A stretch of 64,000 nt of DNA from Panagrolaimus kolymaensis (taxonomy: Eukaryota > Nematoda > Chromadorea > Rhabditida > Panagrolaimidae): NCBI GenBank assembly GCA_028622995.1, contig JAJQJQ010000055.1, forward strand, positions 1,302,001 to 1,366,000, in the 5' to 3' direction. Below are positions 1-14,370 of the stretch, piece by piece. Within the stretch, counting starts at the first letter, position 1. Each line of letters begins with the position of its first letter. The notes under the pieces are model-generated. The model was given only the letters and a program-made list of their open reading frames with translations, searched no databases and was not told the DNA's origin. Both the position numbers and the translations under genes were made by a program.

Positions 1-463
1 AGGGTTCCGACGATTCCCCGAAATGCGAAAATGTCGGGGAACGGGGAATCCCCGAAAATGGATTTTGAGTCGGGGAATTCCCCGGCCGGGGAGAGCATTC
101 GTCGGGGACGGGGAATCGGGGAATCCCCGAAATTCTAAAAGTAACCGGGGAATTCCCCGAAAATTTTTTAATGTTAATTTATGAAGGAAAAATATTTTTT
201 TGTGTATTAATCATAGCATATTTAGCCTTTATTAGTATTGGTGAGAGGTTATTTAAAGCAAATCTCATGTTTAAAAATAAAATATTTTTCCCCGGAATAA
301 AAAATGGGTCGGGGACGGGGAGTCGGGGATTCCCCGACTGAGGAAGTGGAGTCGGGGAATCCCCGGCCGGGGAACGATATTCGTCGGGGACGGGGAATCG
401 GGGAGTTTCCCCGGGCCGGGGAATCGGGGAAAATCCCCGGTTTCGGGGAATCGTCGGAACCCT
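1..463. mobile_element. G/C-rich palindromic element with 23-bp terminal inverted repeats
   Basis: The first 23 bases (beginning AGGGTTCCGACG) are the exact reverse complement of bases 441-463 (ending CGTCGGAACCCT). Between them lie many copies of the short palindrome GGGGAATCCCC and variants, around an AT-rich core at about 140-290. This is the build of a non-autonomous DNA transposon (MITE-like) made of nested palindromes. No coding capacity is visible. The left end coincides with the window edge, so the target-site duplication cannot be seen and the element may extend further. Confidence 0.75.
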
Positions 464-606
464 ACTTAAAATAGTTAAAGGGATATGAGATTAATTATCG
501 CTTATTCATTCATGTGGATATTCAAAAGCTTAAAAGAACTTTTTAAATTTATTCTTGAATGATACGTTTAAAAAATTTAAGCATAAAATCTTAGTAATTT
601 TCTTCT

Positions 607-896
607 TCAACAACATTCTCTGATTTCAGCATCGGTGCATCCACGATCGCAGCATTTGCTTGACAATTCTGAAAGACTTTTTTATTATATTTTATATTCA
701 TAAAATACATAAACTCACCGGTACACAAAATGTGTTTGATCAATGGTTGACCACCACCGCAAACTTTTTCAAGGCGGTTAATGAAATCCATTCCACAACT
801 TTTAATTGGTGTTTGGGGTGTTGTTGTTGGTTTAATAGAAAAAACATTGGAAAATACTAAAAGGAGAATACATGTGACGAAAATAAAACGAAACAT
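607..896 (-). CDS. Insulin-like peptide (nematode type, four disulfide pairs)
   Basis: Two exons, complement(607..668, 719..896), joined over a 50-base GTGAGT...TTTCAG intron, encode 79 residues. A signal peptide of about 20 residues is followed by a B-chain-like stretch (SCGMDFINRLEKVCGGG) and, directly after the splice, an A-chain-like end (KCCDRGCTDAEIRECC) before the stop. The A chain is only in frame after splicing; reading through the intron hides it. There are eight mature cysteines: three in the B part (C34, C46, C57) and five in the A part (C65, C66, C70, C78, C79). This fits the C. elegans class with an extra disulfide. No dibasic C-peptide is seen, as in those insulins. Such peptides act as secreted ligands of the DAF-2-type receptor, as agonist or antagonist; which applies here cannot be told. 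Family assignment is strong; disulfide pairing is inferred. Confidence 0.86.
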
Positions 897-1707
897 AACT
901 TTTTAGCTGGCTATAGAAATTAAAAACAATTTGTATTTTACAAATTTCAACCGTGAAAGATTTTGCTTATATATGTGACGAACACAATAGAATTATTCAA
1001 AAACAAAACTATTGTTTTTAACAAAGCACTTTACATGTTATATCGGAATTCATTAAAATAATAAATTATTACCAATCAGTACGATTTCAACTTTTTATTG
1101 TCAAAATGTTATAGATTTTTATGCTTTCATTTTATCATTTAATTAGGACCATGGACATTTTTGTAAGGAGATCCGAATTTATCATGAAAGACCATCCCAG
1201 CAAAAAACATTTGTTAGCAAAAAATGAAAGAAAAAAGAGTGCTAGGAAGGAAAAAAGCTAACTTAGTATTGCTACATTCAAAAAATTCCAATGTTGTTAC
1301 CTAGATAGAAGAAGATAAAGATGAATATTTATTAGTTCAACTACATGTACAACAACTGCTCAACAGAGCTCAACAATGTTGCAATGAACAAAACAATGAA
1401 TATATGAGTGACAAATAAATGCTATAGAATTTAGGCGCGAGTGAGAATATTGACAAGCAATAACAAGCAGCGACAAGCAACGAGGCAGTTAAATCGAGAC
1501 TATAAGTAAATGAATTTTTGTATAGCTTACTTATTATTTTATTACGCCTTTTTGGAAAAAAAAATTAATTTTTTTTTGTTTTGAATAAGGATACCAAAAT
1601 AAAATCTACCAAAATGAAACAATAAAATCTATTTATCTCAAAATTAGAAGGTACAAAAGAAAGTTGCTCAAAATGAAATGGACAACGTGAAAGCTCGCAT
1701 CGTCCAA
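897..1707. other. Intergenic, no gene seen
   Basis: AT-rich DNA between the insulin start and the end of the topoisomerase fragment. It would hold the insulin promoter. A short run of CAAGCAACGACAAGCA-like repeats lies near 1450-1490. No ORF or RNA gene is supported. Confidence 0.6.
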
Positions 1708-3020
1708 CTAATGCTTATTTGCTTGGGAATTCTTATTAAGGGATGCAGCTTCAAAATCTAAAAACGATTTTTTTAAATATATTTTGGAAGAATTAAAACA
1801 AACATGTCTTAAGTTTTTCAAACAAATCAATCATTTCATTCATGTAATTTTCATAAACCTGAAATGCGAAGCTTTAAAGAGAAAGTTGTATGAAAAATTT
1901 GACTTCAACAAAACCCTTTCTTCCATCAGCAACATCCTTCATCGCAGCTTCAAAATTCTTTCTATAATTAGGATCAACAAGATCAGGGATTGCTTCATTG
2001 TAATATTTTACAAGTTGAATGGCAAGAGGCGTTGGTTTCAGAGTTCGAATTCGATTCTCTACTTGTACGATTACAAACCCATCGTTTAAAAGATTTTCAA
2101 TGTGATTAGGAATAGTACCATCAGTTCCAATAGAAAAATCTTCCATTTTTTGAATGAGATCATGTTCGGAAAGATAAAATGGAGGTGGACATTTTTCAAT
2201 TTCAACTTTTGAAACATCAAATGTTGAACCACGAACAAAAATTTTATCAAAGTTTTCAATGCCTTTTTCATTAATTTGCTCCCATTGTAGCAATTTTGTG
2301 AAGCCAAGAGTTTTCACTCGAATGTATTCATATTGAAAAAGTATGGTACCAATATATATTTCAGCAATACGATGATTATAAACGCAGTCATCCATCGACG
2401 AAGCCAAAAATCGTTTACAAATGTAAACAAAAACTTGATATTCATTTTTTATTCTTCTTTTAACTCATCGTTGAGATTTAAATAATTCTGAAGAAAATAT
2501 TCATAAAACAAATCAGTTGGCATTATTGGTGGATGATCGCCTTTATCTTCACCACGTTCAAATATATCATTTTTTAATAAATCATTCATTGTAAGGAATT
2601 CTTCGTTTATGCCATCACTAATTTTTACAAAAAGTTTTTTTAAATAATTTAAAACAATGTTGGTGAGTTGCTGGACATTAAGATCATCAGGATATTTAGT
2701 TGTTTCAGTCCTTGTATACGTGACAAATCCCTTGCTGTATATATTTTGAGCAGCATTTGCCGCATTTTTAGGGCTCATTTCTTCATATTTACTTGAATAT
2801 TTACATAATTCAAAGGCATTGGTTCCAGCTGGACTTGGTATCACTTTCTCTGCATTGCTCATTGGATCTGAATAAAGAATAAGAAAAGATTCGCCATAAA
2901 GTTTGATCGTAGCTTTTATTACAAATTTTGGATTTAGAACATATGCGTTTACTTTATCATATTGATCAGCAATCAATTTTGTAATAGTTGATTTACATGG
3001 TCCAAAAGTTGCTCGATGCT
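1708..3020 (-). pseudogene. DNA topoisomerase III fragment (lacks Toprim half, frameshifted)
   Basis: Topoisomerase III is a type IA enzyme that passes single strands through a transient tyrosine-DNA link. The 5' part read here begins after a TTTTAG acceptor near 3020 with ATFGPCKSTITK, matching the conserved GPCQTPT region. The active-site tyrosine motif GFVTYTRTETTKYP and the DHPPIMP motif follow, then VYICKRFLASS and PPPFYLSEHDLIQKMEDFSIGTDG. The upstream Toprim domain and N-terminal exons are not found, because the MPEG1-like gene starts in the other direction at 3082. Between 2449 and 2435 the frame changes with no plausible intron, since the first segment hits TAA at 2449. A possible 45-base intron follows KGFVEV near 1890-1935, and the last frame stops at 1708-1710. 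Truncation plus frameshift point to a degenerate copy rather than a working enzyme; an assembly error is the alternative. Confidence 0.72.
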
Positions 3021-3081
3021 AAAACTAAGAAGGTAATGCTTAATAAAGAATTCCAAAATTACTTTAAGGAAATTTTGTTGA

Positions 3082-4794
3082 AGTTGTGAAAATGCTGGAA
3101 CATTTAGTGAAGGAAGTCAAGAAATAAAAAAATATTTATCTCATAAATCAACGATAATGATGGAATCAAGAATTGGTTATAAAGCTTTTACTTTTATTGC
3201 TGAAGAAAAAGAAGGATTGGATGAAGCTTTTGCAGATAAAATAAAAGAAATCATTGATTCATTGGATAAAGGATTTCCAACTCTCGCGAAATATCAAGCT
3301 GAAGTTATTATTCGCGATTATGGAACTCATGTAGTCAACAAAGTTTTAACTGGATCCATGATCACTTCGAAATGGTTTATTGACACAAGCAGCGAATCAA
3401 ATGATGAAGCTAAATTAAATACTGTAAAAAGCGAACTATCTATGTCGTTCTTAGGTTTATTTGGTGGAGGAATTGCATCCCACGATGAAAACAAGTATAC
3501 CAAAAAAACCGGAATGGAAAATATGACTCGATATTCAACGGTTGAAACCAAAGGCGGACCTGATGTTCGAAGAATTCTGGCGTCTGAAAATAATGTAAGC
3601 CCAAAAAAGAATAGTTTTTTAGTTATCTATTTTTTGTAAAAATATATTTTTCATTTTTTAGGGGAATGTAATGCACATTGACAGCTTGGTAGGATTAGAA
3701 CACGAAGGAATCTTTCTTTATTCCCTTATTCACCAAAATACTTTACCCAATTTTGATACCGTAACTCTTTTAATAGTTCAAAATATGCTCAAAAACGCTA
3801 CCAAAAAATATTATTAAGTCAATACTGATAAAGGATGTACAAATCCAAATGCAGATAATTTTGATCCAGAAGTCTGTAGTTTATTTTTTTGATTTGTAGT
3901 TTTTAAAAAAGTATATTTTAGGCAAATTTTAATGATGGATCGTGTGATGTTAAAGAAGAAAAATTATATTTTGGCGGCGTTTTTCGTGATTGTGTAGCAC
4001 TGAAAGATTTTGTTACAACTCCTCATGGCAACTACCGCGGAAGAATTTTAAATAATTTTGAGGAAATACTAGATTATTCGGCTAAATTCCATGATCATCA
4101 AAGCAGGATAGTAAATCATCGTCCAGACACAATTTGTCAGCCATATATTAGAAAGCATCCAAAAACAGGAAAAACTGTATGTCCACAAAATTATGAAGCC
4201 GTTCCTTTTTTTGAAAAAAATGTGGAATTTGATATACCATTTTACGCTAAAACCTTTTATTCTGGAAATGTTAAAGACGAAGTAAAACTTACAGATTATT
4301 GGTGTCAAAATCAAGAAAATACAGCTACAGCTAACAATGGTAATGAAGGTGCATTATTTGGTGGTTTATTTATAAAAGATGGAGAAAATGTTCTTACAAG
4401 AACAAATGGATGTCCTGAACATTATGATATCGTTGAATTACTTGATGAAGTTTTTATTTGTATAAGTTATGACATGCAGTTTGGCGCTGCTGGGGCCATT
4501 GAATTTGGTGGATTCTCCAGTTGTCAATCAATGCACAGTTGCCCATTGGGGCATAATCTGCACCCTTTGACTATATTTGAGGACTGTATAATTTTTTATT
4601 GCGTTCCTCCCGAATCTTTTGCTAAAGCTGTTGGCCCAAAGCCATTACAACGTCCTCCATTTATTAAATTTGAGTTAGCATTGGAAAACATTACTTCTTC
4701 GCACATTAATGCTCCGCCACAATCAAATCAATTCAAAAATGAAACAATTAATTTTTTGGACGAACTATTAAGTCGAACAGATATTTCACTCTAA
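3082..4794 (+). pseudogene. MPEG1/perforin-2-like MACPF gene, truncated and with an in-frame stop
   Basis: Exons as read: 3082..3594, 3662..3871, 3922..4794, with introns GTAAGC...TTTTTTAG and GTCTGT...TTTTAG. The first exon carries the MACPF signature (AEVIIRDYGTHVV, then a Gly-rich LFGGGIASHDENKYTKK stretch). The later exons match the MPEG1-specific region after the MACPF domain: VNTDKGCTNPNADNF, NFNDGSCD and YFGGVFRDC. MPEG1 family members are pore-forming defence proteins of endolysosomes. Three lesions are visible. No signal peptide or N-terminal exon is found, and an upstream stop sits at 3079-3081. A TAA at 3815-3817 interrupts the frame within a conserved stretch. The C terminus lacks the usual membrane anchor and ends at 4794. 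This is most likely a pseudogene; a sequencing error at the stop and a secreted short form are less likely. Confidence 0.72.
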
Positions 4795-4953
4795 TTTTTT
4801 TTTAAATTCATTTTTTAAATTACTTTTTATTAAATATTTTTAAATTTTTTATTCAACTTTTTTTTTTACAAATTTCAATGAACATCAATTTACATTATTA
4901 GCAATTATGAACTATCCACAAACTAAACATACATAGCTTTCACATATTCTTTT

Positions 4954-6635
4954 TTAATTTGCAAGTAGCGAAGTATCTTTTTCTATTTCACAAAAATCAC
5001 CCGAATTATTATTATCCACACATTTTTCCAAATACTCTTGAAGGCTATGTGCATAGTTGCTATCCCAATCTCTCATAAATATGTCTTTCAGCGAGTTTAT
5101 GAATGGCTGCCTTCCATTATTTTTTTGTTTGACAACCACTGCAACACCCGTGCTTTTTCCCTCAAAATAATCGCCCGACCAATTTGAAGTTCCTATAAAA
5201 AATTCGCTTTTGAATTACAAAATTAAAGATAAAAAAGCCATTTACCAATAATCGCTGAACTTTCTGTTACCATAAATTTATTATGTGTTCTTCTCTCTCG
5301 TTTTATTATTGCTTCAGCTGTGGATGATGCAGGAACTTTGAACACTCGCTAAAATGAAATTATTAAAATCAGAAAATGATTTGTTTCGTTTTTGATAAAA
5401 AAAATTATTTGATTTTTGCTTACAACTTCTATTGTTGCTCGATTATTAATTCCTTTGAGACTTTCCAAGGATTTTAAAAACCTTAAAGAAATTTCAGGAT
5501 AATGCAAAGCTGCAACAATAATTTTTACATCCACACCTCGCAAAATTGCTGCTCTCAATGCGTTGTCAATTATTGGCCAGAATCTTAAAATAAAAAAAGA
5601 TTTGAGTGTTTTTAATAACGAAATATAGAAAAAAAGCTTTTTTACTTCCGATTTTGAGAATAAATAAACATTGGAAAATAATCCATTCCATGAATGTACA
5701 AATATTTATTTGATCGGGATATTTCATAAAGGATTGCATCCAAATCCCATGTTCGGCTTGGGTTTTCTTTAGTTTTGGGGGAAGTCTGAAAAAATAGGTT
5801 TAAAAAGCAGCCGTAAAATTAAAAAAGCATGGAATAAAAAAGGCAAAGAGCGTCTTTATACTCACAGCTAAATAAATTTCTGTTTTCACTCCAGCGTCTT
5901 CAATAACTAAAGGATTTTGCATGTTATACATTGCTGGAGGCTGGTGACGTTGTATCTCGTTATACTTGTCTATTGTGTCCACATTAGAACTCTGCCAATA
6001 ATTATTAAAAATATTTGTTAAATCTTCAGTTAAACATGCGCAATTAGTAACAAATATTCCAAGTTCCATTTTTTGATTCAACGACCTCCAATCAAGATTT
6101 GCTGAACCCATATAAAAATCTGTTTGATCAGCAATTAAAAATTTGGAATGCATCGTGCCGGCACCAAATAAATTTTTAACAATTAAAGTTCTTCGTGTTA
6201 AAATCCCTAAAAAAATTCAATTATTTTATCAAAAGGAAAATATTATTTTGCTACCTTCTTTATGTAAACTTTTTCCATCTTCGTTGTCTCCTTTATCTTT
6301 AGAAGGGCTGCCATTTTCAACCATGCGAATTTCAAGTTTTCTATTTTTTTCAGCATTTTTAAAAATATCATAAACAATTTCACCCTACAAAAAAAAAGTA
6401 AAAAGATATATTTTGAATAAAACTTTTTTATATTTGCAAAAAAACAATGGCTTACTTCATTGGAGTAAAATCGAGTAACATTCCCAAACACGTGTTTTCC
6501 TCGCAAAGAAGATTTATATGCAGCAATTGAAAGAATGCTGTGAGCTTTTAAAATTAACTCCGACCAAGCTTCTAATGTTGTCCTCGGAATCACACATGGG
6601 CGTATAGGTACCTTAGATTTTGAAAATTTTGCTGC
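4954..6635 (-). CDS. PLD3/PLD4-type phospholipase D family protein (5' end incomplete)
   Basis: Seven exons in frame: complement(4954..5192, 5246..5348, 5424..5583, 5646..5785, 5866..6206, 6255..6384, 6456..6635), 430 codons with stop. The first HKD motif is MHSKFLIADQTDFYMGSANL followed by DWRSL. The second is THNKFMVTESSAIIGTSNW, with Glu where classical PLDs have Asp, as in PLD3. The RDWDSNYAHSL motif near the end is also typical of PLD3/4. In vertebrates these are type II membrane proteins of endolysosomes acting as 5'-3' exonucleases on single-stranded nucleic acid; activity here is inferred from the family. The 430 residues lack the N-terminal membrane anchor. Exons at 8729-9032 encode a matching anchor, and 430+75 residues would equal the usual length. 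The join between the two parts was not found. The first exon overlaps a repeated motif (see 6594-6650). Confidence 0.85.
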
Positions 6636-6650
6636 CTATAAATGAGCAAA
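6594..6650. repeat. Short repeat shared with 8462-8530
   Basis: On the minus strand, GGTACCTATACGCCCATGTG resembles plus-strand GGTACCCAATGCCCATGTG at about 8512-8530, and both sites carry GCTGCCTATAA nearby (6631-6641 and 8470-8480) in different relative order. This copy lies across the first recognisable PLD exon, so the residues VPIRPCV may derive from the repeat. Confidence 0.4.
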
Positions 6651-8728
6651 GGGTTCTCCCTGTGCTTTTTTCTTAATTTTTTTTCTCATATACGGCAATT
6701 TAACTCACCCCAATGTTCTAATTTTGCGACTTTAAAAATCGAAAATTGGCATGCTAGACTTTTTATTTTTTTTAAAGTTTATAATCATTTTTTGCATCTA
6801 AAATACTTCAAACTTAATAATCTTTAAAAGCTGAAGATAGATTAGTTAAACGAATTTAATATTTTTTTAATATCATTTAGCTCTTTGCAAAGCTAAAGAA
6901 TTTTAATTTTTTTTTTAAGTTTTCAGAAGCATGTGATTAACTGGTTTTAAAAAGTTGGTTTAGTTGTCTATTAGTCATTCAATTTAAATTATATGTCCGA
7001 GTTATTCGAGATAAAAAAATTCAGATCTAATTTTCTTTTTCACAAATATTAATCAAGTTTGGAAAGCTTGATGAAGCAACTAAAAGTATTGTCTTTGCCG
7101 TAATTTACATACGGTGATTGAGAAAAATCATCAATAATCTGGAAAATTAAAAAGCGAATAGGATCAATTCGATTTTAAAAATCGTTAAATAGTAGCTCAT
7201 AAAGTATTTTTAAAAATTTTAAGAATTTCTTAATAACAATAAATAAATTATAAGACTTTTTGTTAAAAAAAAATAATTATGTTTTCGTAAATATTAAAGA
7301 AAAGTTAGCAATTTAGATATTGTTCAGCTTACTTTATTAGTAAAAAAATAAATGCTTCATTTAACATTTGCATTTTTCGATTTAACTTTAATCAATAAAG
7401 AGTTTAGCTGTTAAATGAGAATCATTTTTAGTTTAGACCATTCAAAAGTAGAACAATTTTACAAGAATTATTAAAATTTCAGATTTTCTTCTAACACTGA
7501 TATAGTCGAATCCAAAAAAGGAGAAGTATGTACTCAATACTACACCAACCCTTTTTTAAACTTTCATAACTTTCGTTTAAATTATTTCTTTAATTAAAAC
7601 CTTATCCAAAAAGCAACGTTTCAAAAAGCTGGAGTACCACAATTTCGAGATGTAAATAAATATTGTATATTATTTTTTTGAAAAAAAATTGGGATATTAC
7701 CACGACTTTAATATATTATGCTATTAGTAGAAAATAAAAATTAAGAAAATTTTTAAGTTCTTGGAACCGTATTCCTCCATCTTATGATATTTTTTGGAAA
7801 TCGTAAATTTTTAAAACCTAATTGTGGATCGCAATTTACAATTAATCAATTTCTCTAAAATATTATTTTTGCTCTCTTACCTTACATACTGCAAAAATTT
7901 TCAAATGCAAATTTCGAGAGAGAAAAATCGAAAAAAAAAATTTCAAAGGCGGGATGGGATGCTCAAAGTAAAGAAGTTCCTTTTAATGTATGAAAGCAAA
8001 TGAAATCATTTGAATATTTCAAAAAAAAAACTTAAATTTTTTCGTACTTCAAAGCAAAAAAATTACTCGTAAACGTGTCAAAAAAAGTTTTAGATTGTTT
8101 ATATTTTTGGCTTCATGATTCAATAAATTGCTGCTTATCAATGAAAGCGCGTGTGCAATCATTGCTGCCTTTAAACAAGTTAAAGGCAGCAGCAAATCCA
8201 ATTTTTAAATAAATCCTAAGGCCTAAAACATGGCTGCCTTAAAATAAATTAATAGGCAGCAAGCGCCATGCCTATAAATAATATAAAGGTAAAAGAGCAC
8301 ATTATTAACTTATATTCCGTCTTCCTTTTCATTTTTCTTTTCCTTTTTTCTTTTCTTTTTTCTTTCCTCTTTCTTTTTTTATTACTTTCTCTCATTTACA
8401 CCATTTTTTCTCAACTTTTTTAATTTTTTTCTTGTTTTGCTTGCTGTCTATCTCCAAAATCTCATGCTGCCTGCTGCCTATAAGGTACCTGAAAAGGTAC
8501 CCAAAGGTACCCAATGCCCATGTGTGCTCGGAATGAATCCATTAAAGGTTAAATTTTGGGGAATACTTTCAACTATTTCAATTCTGAAAATATTTTTTTG
8601 CATTAAATTATCTCATAAACTTTTACAGTGCATTATTTTCTCTTGAACTCCACCAAAGTTGATGAATGCACTTTAACCCTTTTTTTCTCAATTTTTGCGT
8701 TCGAAAGCAAAGAACTGTAAATTTCATT
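6640..8728. other. AT-rich non-coding stretch (intron or intergenic) with small inverted repeats
   Basis: No exon could be supported on either strand. It lies between the catalytic PLD exons and the probable anchor exons and would be intron if they form one gene. It includes a hairpin at 8164-8190 and GGCAGC/GCTGCC motifs at 8161-8290, a TTTCTTTT-rich tract at 8320-8400, and the GGTACC repeat copy at 8462-8530. Confidence 0.55.
8164..8190. repeat. Perfect 11-bp hairpin
   Basis: GCTGCCTTTAA and its exact reverse complement TTAAAGGCAGC are separated by five bases. Further GGCAGC/GCTGCC pairs follow within 100 bases, so this may be the end of a small repeat. Confidence 0.6.
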
Positions 8729-9032
8729 TTAAGCTTGCGAGCAAGTTTTAAAACAATGGTTTTCATCAAATTTAAATAATTGGGTAGATTTTGGCATTGG
8801 AAATTGTGCTAGTTTAAGATTCTCTTTTGATGATGTTGATAATGAACTATAAATAAATAAAGATGTCAGCAATATTATGATCGGTAGTATCTGCAATTTT
8901 TTTTGAAAATGAATAAATGCAACAACAACATTAAGATATTTTAGAATAATAAATATCAAAACTTACAGAAAATCCAATTTTTTGTACCGTTATTTTATCA
9001 AATGTTATTTTATTTTTCTCACTCTGATCCAT
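8729..9032 (-). CDS. Type II membrane-anchor exons, probably the N terminus of the PLD3-like gene
   Basis: Two exons, complement(8729..8889 or 8890, 8967..9032), are joined over a GTAAGT...TTGCAG intron. They encode MDQSEKN at the start, a short charged N-terminal tail of about 22 residues, one hydrophobic segment (ILPIIILLTSLFIYSSL), then a lumenal stretch ending HCFKTCSQA before TAA. PLD3 has exactly this order: short cytosolic tail, one membrane segment, then a CxxxC pair ahead of the catalytic part. The exons lie on the same strand upstream of the PLD catalytic exons, and the combined length fits. Against this, I see no GT donor after HCFKTCSQA, so either an exon is missed, the gene is broken here, or this is an independent 75-residue peptide. 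Confidence 0.5.
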
Positions 9033-10319
9033 GTTTAAATTAATTTCGTTATATTTTTAATACAAAAGTATATCTGGAAAAAATCAAAATTATAAATTAC
9101 GGAATTTATGCATCTAACAGAAATATTTAGAAACGTCAAAAAAAGCTTTTTTATAAACAAGAAAAAAGTGTTTCTAACAAGATAAAAGATCAAAAATGAG
9201 TTTCTAAATAAGTTTCATTAGCTCTTGATTGATGGTTGTTATTTTTATTTTTGGCAAAGATCAGTTGTCTCTTAAAAAAACAAATAGAGAACAACCTTTG
9301 TTTGATGGCTAACAATTTTTTCTTTGTGAAAGAAAAAAGCAAGATTTTTTCATAAAAATTGGGTTTTATTTGATGGTGTGGTTGAGAAAAAGATAATCAT
9401 GTATTTACTCTTTCTTCTTTTTCTTCCGAATTAAGCTTTTTATCAGTAAGCATCTACGTAAGCAAAATAAATGGATCCTTGTGTTTTTGAGTTTCTTGCT
9501 GACGACACAAAAAAATAGACTTCATGACTGTTAAAGCATTATCAACTAAACTCGTTCGGCTGCAACCCTTTATTTTATAGTTTGGATTAAAAATAAAAAT
9601 ATTAAAAAACTACAGAAATCCACTGCACTTTTTCAAAATTTCCATTCATAATTAATTTTTTCTATTTTTAAAAATCTGGGTTTGTTGGACTGTTTATTAT
9701 TGATACTAAAATTAGTTTTTTTTTTACAAATTTTTGGTTACTTTCAAGAAGAGTGAGTAAGATTTAAAAAGCAAAATTTCTAAACTTTTGTTACTCGCCG
9801 TCTTCATAAGTGCAAAATAAAATAAAATTCATCTGTTTTAAAAAAAATTTATTCACCAAGATAAAAAAATTGTCCAAAAATAATGATACAAAAAAAGAAA
9901 GACAAAAATCCCAATGCTAAAAATATACCAATTCTTTAAATATTTAAAACCCTTAATATTGTTAGTAAAAAATATATTTGTTTGCCTTCCATTTTAATGA
10001 AAATAAATTAATAGACAAATTAATAATAAAATGGTGAAGAAAAAAAGATAAAGAATAACAACAAATGAAGAAAAAAAATTTATTTACATATATGAAACCA
10101 TTCCATAGGAACGAAGATTAGTAGTACCGTAATAAAAATAATAATAAAAAACAACCACAATTTGAGAGAAAATTATAAACCGGCATCTTTTTTTTCTTTT
10201 CGCTAAAAATAAAAAAATTGAGGAGGGCAAACAAAAAATAGTATATTGGTGGAATAAAATAATTAAATTAAAATGAGTATAAGGTTTTAAATTGATGATG
10301 AGTATCAGCTATACACTAA
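9033..10319. other. Intergenic, no gene seen
   Basis: AT-rich DNA with poly-A and poly-T runs between the start of the PLD anchor exons and the end of OGT. It should contain the OGT 3' UTR. I see no supported coding or RNA gene. Confidence 0.6.

Positions 10320-14370
<4,051 letters not shown>

Noticed and set aside
2086..2307. Second minus-strand ORF inside the topoisomerase region
   Set aside because: It is a shadow frame of the exon at about 1936-2434, which carries the topoisomerase motifs.
8437..8646. 69-residue plus-strand ORF
   Set aside because: It covers a GGTACC repeat copy, has no family features, and lies in what is probably PLD intron or spacer.
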